Assembly (NCBI GenBank): GCA_963712765.1
Contig: CAVQIX010000003.1
Span: forward strand, 248,001 to 312,000
Direction: 5' to 3'
DNA: 64,000 bases
From: CAXMST01 sp963712765
Lineage (GTDB): Bacteria; Actinomycetota; Thermoleophilia; Solirubrobacterales; 70-9
Shown piece after piece: positions 58,821 to 64,000 of this stretch. The notes under the pieces are model-generated. The model was given only the letters and a program-made list of their open reading frames with translations, was not told where the DNA came from and searched no databases. Position 1 is the first letter of the stretch. Every line of letters begins with the position of its first letter. The position numbers were made by a program, and so were the translations under genes.

Positions 58821-59222
58821 ATGAGCGAGCAGAAGATCCGCGTCGTCGTCGCCAAGCCGGGCCTTGACGGTCACGACCGCGGCGCGAAGATCATCGCCCG
58901 CGCCCTGCGCGACGCGGGGATGGAGGTGATCTACACGGGTCTGCACCAGACGCCGGAGCAGATCGCCGCCACCGTGATCCAGGAGGACGCCCACGCGGTC
59001 GGCCTGTCGATTCTCTCCGGCGCCCACATGACGCTCGTTCCCAAGGTCGTCCATTTGCTGCGCGAGCAGGGAGCAGACGACGTCCTGGTCACGGTCGGCG
59101 GGACGATACCGGCCGATGATATCCCCGAGCTGAAGGAACTCGGCGTCGCCGCGGTGTTCACCCCGGGGTCCTCGACCGACGACATCGTCGAATTCCTGCG
59201 CGGCTCGCTGGCCCCCGCCTGA
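58821..59222 (+). CDS. icmB: B12-binding small subunit of the acyl-CoA mutase
   Basis: This 133-residue protein is a complete cobalamin-binding domain: RVVVAKPGLDGHDRGAKIIARALRDAGMEVIYTGL contains the DxHxxG motif whose His ligates cobalt. Then follow AVGLSILSGAHMTLVPKVVHLL (the SxL element) and LVTVGGTIPADDIPELKELGVAAVFTPGS (the GG element). Stand-alone small subunits of about 130-140 residues are typical of isobutyryl-CoA mutase and of some split methylmalonyl-CoA mutases. Its large subunit is encoded 870 bases upstream, separated by a gene on the other strand, and each has its own leaderless promoter. Confidence 0.9.
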   Translation: MSEQKIRVVVAKPGLDGHDRGAKIIARALRDAGMEVIYTGLHQTPEQIAATVIQEDAHAVGLSILSGAHMTLVPKVVHLLREQGADDVLVTVGGTIPADDIPELKELGVAAVFTPGSSTDDIVEFLRGSLAPA

Positions 59223-59262
59223 GCGACCTCCGACCGCTGACGCTGCCGACCCAGCTCGGCGG

Positions 59263-59721
59263 TCAGGCCTCCTTGACGCCCTTTGCGCAGACGCTGGCCG
59301 CCGTCCACTGAGCGGCCGCCTCCGACGTGTTGGTTGCGATCACGAGCATCGCCCGCTTCCGTGAGTCCCGAAGGATCGCATTGACGACAACGCCTGAGTC
59401 AGAGACGTCGAGCCCGCCCGAGAGGGGTACCGGGAACTTCTTCGGACACTTGAGGCTGATCGCGCTCGACTCGCCGGGCGCGATGTCGATCGGCTGACCG
59501 AACCCATGTCTCACCGATGGCTTCTGACTCCTCTTGCCCGCCGCCGTCGCCCCGGAATCGCCTCGGGCGACCTGCACGACGGCTTCCTCTGATCCCGGCA
59601 GCGGTCCGAGTCGGTCGACCGTGGCGACCGATCCGTCGCCGCCGATCACGGAACCGGCGAACAGCCCGAGCCCGACCAGCGCGAGCGCACCCGCGGCCAG
59701 TGATGAGTTCCTGATTCCCAC
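59263..59721 (-). CDS. Small secreted protein of unknown function
   Basis: This 152-residue protein has a signal peptide or N-terminal anchor (NSSLAAGALALVGLGLFAGSVI). A small domain follows with GQPIDIAPGESSAISLKCPKKFPVPLSGGLDVSDSGVVVNAILRDSRKRAMLVIATNTSEAAAQWTAASVCAKG. It has two cysteines, probably a disulfide, and an Ig-like or beta-sandwich feel. A good ribosome binding site (GGGAGGA, minus strand) stands 6 bases before the GTG start. No family is recognised. It is convergent with the B12-subunit gene. Confidence 0.62.
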   Translation of the reverse strand: MGIRNSSLAAGALALVGLGLFAGSVIGGDGSVATVDRLGPLPGSEEAVVQVARGDSGATAAGKRSQKPSVRHGFGQPIDIAPGESSAISLKCPKKFPVPLSGGLDVSDSGVVVNAILRDSRKRAMLVIATNTSEAAAQWTAASVCAKGVKEA

Positions 59722-59841
59722 TTCGTTCCTCCCGGATTGGTGGCTGTAGCCGGTGGCCCGACTCTCGAGGTATCTGACGATAACGCCGTTCGGGGGCGGC
59801 CGGGAGGGGGCGGTCCCGTGGCGCCGGTGGCGGCCAACCGA

Positions 59842-59857
59842 TTGACTGGTCAGTCAA
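59842..59857. promoter_or_regulatory. Palindromic operator candidate upstream of etfBA
   Basis: TTGACTG-GT-CAGTCAA is a perfect 7-bp inverted repeat around a 2-bp centre. Its 3' arm occupies the -35 position of TATCCT at 59875-59880 (17-base spacing). Size and layout fit a TetR-type repressor site. No regulator gene is adjacent. Confidence 0.55.
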
Positions 59858-59874
59858 CCGGTGCGCCCGTCCTC

Positions 59875-59880
59875 TATCCT
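59875..59880 (+). promoter_or_regulatory. Candidate -10 box (TATCCT) of etfBA
   Basis: TATCCT lies 17 bases after the 3' arm of the palindrome. Transcription would start near 59887, leaving a leader of about 40 bases that contains the GGAGG ribosome binding site at 59913. Confidence 0.45.
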
Positions 59881-59925
59881 CTGCCGCCGCGAATTTTCCT
59901 GACCCCCGAATCGGAGGCACCCGAC

Positions 59926-60717
59926 TTGAAGATCTGCTGTCTTGTCAAGGAGGTGCCGGACGCAGCCGTTCAGAAGCGGATCGATCCGGACACCAAGCGC
60001 CTGGACCGTTCAGGCGAGAAAAACCTCAACCCGTTCGACACGCACGGAATCGAGGCCGCAATGCAGATCCGCGAGGGCGGAGCTGTTGAGGTCGACGAGA
60101 TCGTCGCCGTCACCATGGGTCCCGACACCGCGGCGCGCGCGCTGCACAAGGCGGTCGCGCTCGGCGCTGACCGCTCGGTGCATCTCAGCGACGACGCCCT
60201 GCTCGGGTCCGATGTCTGCGCGACCGGCTACGCGTTGGCCAAGGTGCTCGAGTCGGAGTCCCCGGATCTGGTCCTGCTGGGCCAGCAGTCCGACGACGGC
60301 GAGTGCTACGTGGTCGGCGCCGTCGTTGCCGACCACCTGAAGATGCCCTCGCTGACCCAGGTGGTCAAGATGGACGTCAACGACGGCTCGCTTCAGTGCC
60401 AGCGTCAGGCCGAGTACGGCTACGACACCGTCGACGTCGCGCTTCCGGCCGTGATCAGCGTCGGTGACGCGATCAACGAGCCGCGCTACCCCTCGCTGAA
60501 GGCGATCATGGGCGCGAAGAAGAAGCCACTCGACACCAAGGCCACCGGTGACGTCGGCATCGAGGCCGACAAGGTCGGAGCCGATGGCTCACAGACCGCG
60601 GTCCTCGCGATCAACCCGCCGCCGGAGAAGCAGGCGGGCGAGATCATCGAGGACGAGGACACCAACGAGACGGTCGAGAAGATCGTCACCTGGCTCGATG
60701 AAAGGAAGCTGATCTGA
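59926..60717 (+). CDS. etfB: Electron transfer flavoprotein subunit beta
   Basis: This 263-residue protein starts at TTG (KICCLVKEVPDA), with GGAGG 8 bases upstream. Further upstream ATG and GTG codons in the open frame precede the promoter and operator and are excluded. Family elements are NPFDTHGIEAAMQIREG, VTMGPDTAARALHKAVALGADRSVHLSD, DLVLLGQQSDDGECYVVGAVVADHL (AMP-binding side), EYGYDTVDVALPAVISVGDAINEPRYPSLKAIMGAKKKPL. ETF accepts electrons from acyl-CoA dehydrogenases such as that at 48.5 kb and passes them to ETF-QO. The stop overlaps the etfA start by one base. Confidence 0.93.
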   Translation: MKICCLVKEVPDAAVQKRIDPDTKRLDRSGEKNLNPFDTHGIEAAMQIREGGAVEVDEIVAVTMGPDTAARALHKAVALGADRSVHLSDDALLGSDVCATGYALAKVLESESPDLVLLGQQSDDGECYVVGAVVADHLKMPSLTQVVKMDVNDGSLQCQRQAEYGYDTVDVALPAVISVGDAINEPRYPSLKAIMGAKKKPLDTKATGDVGIEADKVGADGSQTAVLAINPPPEKQAGEIIEDEDTNETVEKIVTWLDERKLI

Positions 60718-61697
60718 TGTCCGGCATCCTCGTATACGCCCTTCACGATGGAGAGGGCAACTTCAACAACAACTCGCTCGGAGCTATCTCGGAGGCGGGC
60801 AAGCTCGCCGGCGAGATCGGTGGCGAGGCTGCCGCCCTCGTGGTCGGCAACGTCGATGACGCCCAGGCCGCCAGCCTCGGCTCCTACGGCGCCGCCAAGG
60901 TCTACCGCGCCAAGGACGTCGAGGAGGGGCTGGCACAGCCAATCGTCGACGCTATGGCGAAGGTGATCTCCGAGAACGACATCTCCTACGCCCTGTTCGG
61001 CGGCGGACTGCTCGGTTTCGAGATCGGCGCCGGACTCACGGCCCGCCTCGGCGCCGGTGTGACCATGGAGGTCACCGCGGTCAAGTCCGACGGTGACAAG
61101 CTGGTCGCCGAGCGCCCGGTCCTGCAGGACTCGGCGATCGTCGACGTCGGCTACGTCGCCGAGCCCGGTGTGATCATCGGCCGCCTGAACGCGTTCGACA
61201 CCACCGAGAACGGCAGCGGTGATGCGGAGGTCGTCGACGTCGACGTCGAGCTCTCCGACTGGTCCACCAAGGCGACGATGGTAAGCCGCGGCGAGTCCGG
61301 CGACGAGGGCGGAGTCAACATCGAGGACGCCGACCTGCTGGTCGGTGGCGGTCGCGGTCTGGGCGAGAAGGAGAACTTCAAGCTCGCCGAGGATCTCGCG
61401 GATGCGCTCGGCGGCGCAGTCGCGGCAACCCGCGCGGTCGTTGACGCCGGCTGGTACCCCTACGCGACCCAGATCGGTCAGACCGGCAAGACGGTCGCAC
61501 CGAAGCTCTACCTCGCGGCCGGCATCTCCGGCGCGATCCAGCACAAGGTCGGCATGCAGAGCAGCGAGGCGATCGTCGCGATCAACAAGGATCAGAACGC
61601 GCCGATCTTCGAGTACTGCGACCTCGGCATCGTCGGGGATCTGCACAAGATCATGCCCAAGCTGACCGAGGCGATCAACGCTAAGAAGGGCGGCTGA
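60717..61697 (+). CDS. etfA: Electron transfer flavoprotein subunit alpha
   Basis: This 326-residue protein has an N-terminal domain (GILVYALHDGEGNFNNNSLGAISEAGKLAGEIGGEAAALVVGN). The FAD-binding C-terminal half carries the ETF-alpha signature: ADLLVGGGRGLGEKENFKLAEDLADALGGAVAATRAVVDAGWYPYATQIGQTGKTVAPKLYLAAGISGAIQHKVGMQSSEAIVAINKDQNAPIF in sections, including the GQTGK and ISGAIQH flavin contacts. It is immediately downstream of etfB and followed by a strong hairpin terminator. All FAD residues I can check are present. Confidence 0.93.
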   Translation: MSGILVYALHDGEGNFNNNSLGAISEAGKLAGEIGGEAAALVVGNVDDAQAASLGSYGAAKVYRAKDVEEGLAQPIVDAMAKVISENDISYALFGGGLLGFEIGAGLTARLGAGVTMEVTAVKSDGDKLVAERPVLQDSAIVDVGYVAEPGVIIGRLNAFDTTENGSGDAEVVDVDVELSDWSTKATMVSRGESGDEGGVNIEDADLLVGGGRGLGEKENFKLAEDLADALGGAVAATRAVVDAGWYPYATQIGQTGKTVAPKLYLAAGISGAIQHKVGMQSSEAIVAINKDQNAPIFEYCDLGIVGDLHKIMPKLTEAINAKKGG

Positions 61698-61713
61698 TCC
61701 CGTCCTGACCGGG

Positions 61714-61743
61714 GGGCGGTGGGCCTGCGGCCCACCGCCCTTT
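61714..61743 (+). terminator. Intrinsic terminator after etfA
   Basis: A perfect 12-bp GC stem (GGGCGGTGGGCC) with loop TGC is followed by TTT. It stands only 34 bases before the ETF-QO start codon, so it should lower, or stop, read-through into that gene. Confidence 0.75.
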
Positions 61744-61777
61744 GACGTCCCATGGCGACACGAAAGGACCCCTCCCA

Positions 61778-63478
61778 ATGGCAATTGCACCCGTAGAGTT
61801 CCCACCCCCGTTCAGCCCCGAGGACTACATCGGTGCGCCCACCGATCCCGAGGAGGAGCGCCTCGAGGTGGGCGTCGCGATCGTTGGCGGCGGCCCCGCC
61901 GGGCTCGCCTGCGCGAACCGGTTGATGCAGCTTCTCGGCGACGAGCCGGAGCTGGCCGAGAAGCTCGGCGAGGTTCCGGTGGCCGTGGTCGAGAAGGGCA
62001 AGGTCTGTGGAGCCCACAACCTCAGCGGCGCCAACGTGCGGCCCTCGGCGCTTCAGGAGTTGTTCCCCGACGAGGGTCCCGATGACTGGCCGATCTACCA
62101 GACGGTCGAGGAAGACGCCGTATATCTGCTGACCAAGAAGCGGGCCCTGCCCCTGGTCCCGATGCCGCCCAACTTCAAGAACCACGGCAACTACACGCTG
62201 TCGGTCTCGAAGCTCTCCCGCTTCCTCGCCGAGCGGGCCGAGGAGGCCGGCGCCTACATCCTCACCGAGACGGTTGCCGACAAGCTCCTGGTCGAGGACC
62301 GGATCGTCAAGGGTGTCCGCTCCGGCGACAAGGGGCGCGGCAAGCAGGGCGAGGAGCTCGCCAACTTCGAGCCGGGCTCCGACCTGATGGCGAAGGCAAC
62401 CGTGCTCGCCGAGGGCACGCTCGGGCACCTGACCAACTCCGCGCTCGACTACTACGACCTGCACGGATCGCAGCCGCAGCGCTGGGAGCTGGGCGTGAAG
62501 GAGATCTGGGAGGTTCCGGAGCCTCTCACCAAGGTCATCCACACCATGGGTTGGCCGATGCGCAAGGGCGCCAAGTACAACGAGTTCGGCGGCTCCTTCA
62601 TCTACCCGATGGGCGAGGACAAGCTCTGCATCGGGATGGTGGTCGGCCTCGACTACACCGACGCGACCCTTTCCTGCCACGACATGCTGCAGGAGTTCAA
62701 GACGCACCCATTCATTCGCAAGATCCTCAAGGGCGGGAAGCGGGTCGGATGGGGCGCCAAGACGATCCCCTCCGGCGGCTACTGGGCGATGCCGCGGAAG
62801 CTCGCAGTCCCGGGAATGATGATCGCCGGCGATGCCGCGACGATGCTCAACGTGCCCGAGCTGAAGGGCATCCACTACGCGATGCACGCCGGGATCTACG
62901 CCGCCGAGACGATCGTCGAGCAGCTGGGGGCCGACCCCGAGAGCGTCGATTTCTCGGCCTACGATGACAAGGTCCGCAACTCGGTGATCGAGAAGGACAT
63001 GTACCAGTGGCGCAATGGCCGCCAGCCCTTCGACAAGGGCTTCTTCGTCGGCGGCGCGATCGCCTCCGCGATGACGATCACCAAGGGCGCCTTCCCCGGC
63101 GGCGAGTGGGATCAGGAGGACGACGCCGAGCACCAGATGAGCATCGGCAAGGCGGCCGACTCATACCCGGAGGCCGACAACGAGCTCACCTTCAACAAGC
63201 TCGACTCGGTCTTCCTCTCCGGCAACGCCACCCGTGACGATGCCCCCAACCACATCAGGATCCAGGAGCACGTACCGCGGGAGATCGCCCAGACCTGGGT
63301 ATCGATGTGTCCGGCCCAGGTCTATGAGATCCCCGAGGACCAGCTCGAGTCCGACGCGACGACGGTCGACGTTCACGTCACGGCATCGAACTGCGTCCAG
63401 TGCGGAGCGATCACCGCCAAGGGCGGCAGGCTGACGATGCCGGAGGGTGGCGACGGCCCGTTGTATCAGGAGACCTGA
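61778..63478 (+). CDS. Electron transfer flavoprotein-quinone oxidoreductase
   Basis: This 566-residue flavoprotein takes electrons from ETF and reduces membrane quinone. The N-terminal FAD site is VGVAIVGGGPAGLACANRLM. VCGAHNLSGANVRPSALQELF, NYTLSVSKLSRFLAERAEEAGAYI, GSFIYPMGEDKLCIGMVVGLDYTD and the second FAD element AVPGMMIAGDAATMLNVPELKGIHYAMHAGIYAAE follow. The C-terminal Fe-S part is CPAQVYEI then NCVQCGAITAKGG. Only three cysteines (511, 539, 542) are visible where the mitochondrial and proteobacterial enzymes have four (NCVHCKTC). AAGGA 10 bases upstream of the ATG is a weak ribosome binding site. It follows etfBA but behind a terminator. Confidence 0.9.
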   Translation: MAIAPVEFPPPFSPEDYIGAPTDPEEERLEVGVAIVGGGPAGLACANRLMQLLGDEPELAEKLGEVPVAVVEKGKVCGAHNLSGANVRPSALQELFPDEGPDDWPIYQTVEEDAVYLLTKKRALPLVPMPPNFKNHGNYTLSVSKLSRFLAERAEEAGAYILTETVADKLLVEDRIVKGVRSGDKGRGKQGEELANFEPGSDLMAKATVLAEGTLGHLTNSALDYYDLHGSQPQRWELGVKEIWEVPEPLTKVIHTMGWPMRKGAKYNEFGGSFIYPMGEDKLCIGMVVGLDYTDATLSCHDMLQEFKTHPFIRKILKGGKRVGWGAKTIPSGGYWAMPRKLAVPGMMIAGDAATMLNVPELKGIHYAMHAGIYAAETIVEQLGADPESVDFSAYDDKVRNSVIEKDMYQWRNGRQPFDKGFFVGGAIASAMTITKGAFPGGEWDQEDDAEHQMSIGKAADSYPEADNELTFNKLDSVFLSGNATRDDAPNHIRIQEHVPREIAQTWVSMCPAQVYEIPEDQLESDATTVDVHVTASNCVQCGAITAKGGRLTMPEGGDGPLYQET

Positions 63479-63548
63479 CGGGTCAGGCGAGTTGACCGGC
63501 GTGCAGGTTGTCGCCCGCCGGCAAGGCTGCATTCAGTCAGTCCGAGGC

Positions 63549-63577
63549 TTGCACTCAGATCTTCGGTCCGTTATGCT
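63549..63577 (+). promoter_or_regulatory. Sigma-70 type promoter of the DUF11 surface protein gene
   Basis: TTGCAC (63549-63554), 17 bases, TATGCT (63572-63577). The predicted start near 63584 gives a leader of about 110 bases, unusually long for this window. Confidence 0.6.
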
Positions 63578-63621
63578 CGCCGCGAATCGCGGATAGCGCT
63601 GGGGCAAACCGCGGGCGGGGG

Positions 63622-63655
63622 CTAGGCGGGACTAGGTACTAGGCGGGACAAGGTA
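63622..63655 (+). repeat. 17-bp tandem duplication in the leader of the DUF11 gene
   Basis: CTAGGCGGGACTAGGTA is followed at once by CTAGGCGGGACAAGGTA (one mismatch). It lies between the predicted transcript start and the start codon. Confidence 0.8.
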
Positions 63656-63694
63656 AGTGTGCACGTGACCATGCCGACGGGGGAAAAACGAACC

Positions 63695-64000
63695 ATGCAT
63701 AGGAGGCTGCCCCGTTGGGGCCTGGGGGTTGCGGCGACGATGTTGGTCGCCATGGTGATTCTGGTTCTGGCGCCTGCCTTCGCACGGGCCGCCGGGACGC
63801 CGGACATCTCGCTGACCAAGTCGACTCCGACGAAGATCCTCTACGGACAGGATGCGGGGGTGACGCTGAAGGCGTCGAACCCAAGCGGCCAGCCGACGGG
63901 CTACAACCTCAGCTTCCGTGACGTCCTCCCCAATGGGGTCTCCTACGTCGCCGGCTCGGCGGGTTCGGTCGCAGGCGAGCCCCAGATCCTGGCGAACAAG
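63695..64000 (+). CDS. Secreted DUF11-type surface protein (partial, runs off the window)
   Basis: The visible 102 codons give a signal peptide (basic MHRRLPRWG, hydrophobic GVAATMLVAMVILVLAPAF, cleavage near ARAAG). A beta-sandwich repeat follows: DISLTKSTPTKILYGQDAGVTLKASNPSGQPTGYNLSFRDVLPNGVSYVAGSAGSVAGEPQIL. This is the DUF11/isopeptide-forming pattern (xxxKxxP ... xYxxxxxNxGxxxxxxxxxxDxLPxGxxYV) of large modular surface proteins and adhesins. In-frame ATG 63671 and GTG 63665 are alternative starts. The rest, and any cell-wall anchor, lie outside the window. It has its own promoter with a long leader. Confidence 0.75.
   Translation, partial: MHRRLPRWGLGVAATMLVAMVILVLAPAFARAAGTPDISLTKSTPTKILYGQDAGVTLKASNPSGQPTGYNLSFRDVLPNGVSYVAGSAGSVAGEPQILANK

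Noticed and set aside
63590..63660. Possible c-di-GMP-I riboswitch (GGCAAACC present before a surface protein gene)
   Set aside because: The downstream core (GGGACGCAAAGCC and the receptor/tetraloop elements) is absent; only the octamer matches.

Overview
The window is about 64 kb of continuous high-GC chromosome with densely packed, mostly short-spaced genes and no phage, IS, CRISPR, rRNA or tRNA that I can see. Gene content points to an actinobacterium, and I infer the Thermoleophilia/Solirubrobacterales group. The grounds are the housekeeping sigma factor, the ergothioneine genes, an F420-type luciferase-like oxidoreductase, a pair of ArsA/Get3-like ATPases, a mycobacterial-style methylated-glucan locus, and acyl-CoA metabolism with an ETF and ETF-quinone oxidoreductase chain. 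A translation-start habit runs through the window. Many genes have a TAnnnT -10 box ending 6-9 bases before the start codon and no Shine-Dalgarno, so they are probably leaderless.

Layout. 1-2.1 kb: end of pntB, a prepilin-like protein, a LapA-like protein and a Tad-type pseudopilin carrying a large secreted domain. 2.1-8.1 kb: egtB-egtD run straight into a four-gene OpuC-type ABC transporter, apparently one operon. 8.2-12.4 kb: nucleotide cyclase, F420-type oxidoreductase, membrane protein, glpX and an atypical SDR. 12.4-16 kb (minus strand): a four-gene overlapping set ending in an Fe-S photolyase. 16-23.4 kb: sigA behind a near-consensus promoter and an attenuator-like hairpin, then a sulfatase, a PilT with a repetitive tail, an HxlR regulator and a large unknown protein. 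23.5-28.4 kb: two ArsA-like ATPases divergent from an overlapping ParA-FtsZ pair. 28.4-36.6 kb: gamma-glutamyltransferase, Lon N-domain protein, amine oxidase, DipZ, FG-GAP/UnbV protein and a lipoprotein.

36.6-41.9 kb: two SAM methyltransferases, a GH57 branching enzyme, a GT4 glucosyltransferase and a hexapeptide acyltransferase. This matches the gene set of the mycobacterial methylglucose lipopolysaccharide locus. 42-48.4 kb: meaB, three PRC-barrel paralogues, a DivIVA-like coiled-coil protein, a glycosyltransferase remnant and two paralogous coiled-coil proteins. 48.5-63.5 kb: acyl-CoA dehydrogenase, leucyl aminopeptidase, thiolase, HAD hydrolase, a frameshifted amidase, an acyl-CoA mutase whose active-site residues fit isobutyryl-CoA mutase rather than methylmalonyl-CoA mutase, its separate B12 subunit, etfBA and ETF-quinone oxidoreductase. 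Acyl-CoA dehydrogenase, ETF and ETF-QO would pass electrons to the quinone pool; the mutase with MeaB would handle branched acyl-CoA. The window ends inside a secreted DUF11-type surface protein.

Caveats. All family calls are from reading motifs, with no database search. Two genes (the amidase at 54.2 kb and the PRC-barrel gene at 44.2 kb) each become normal if one G is added to a G run, so single-base assembly errors are a live explanation for both.
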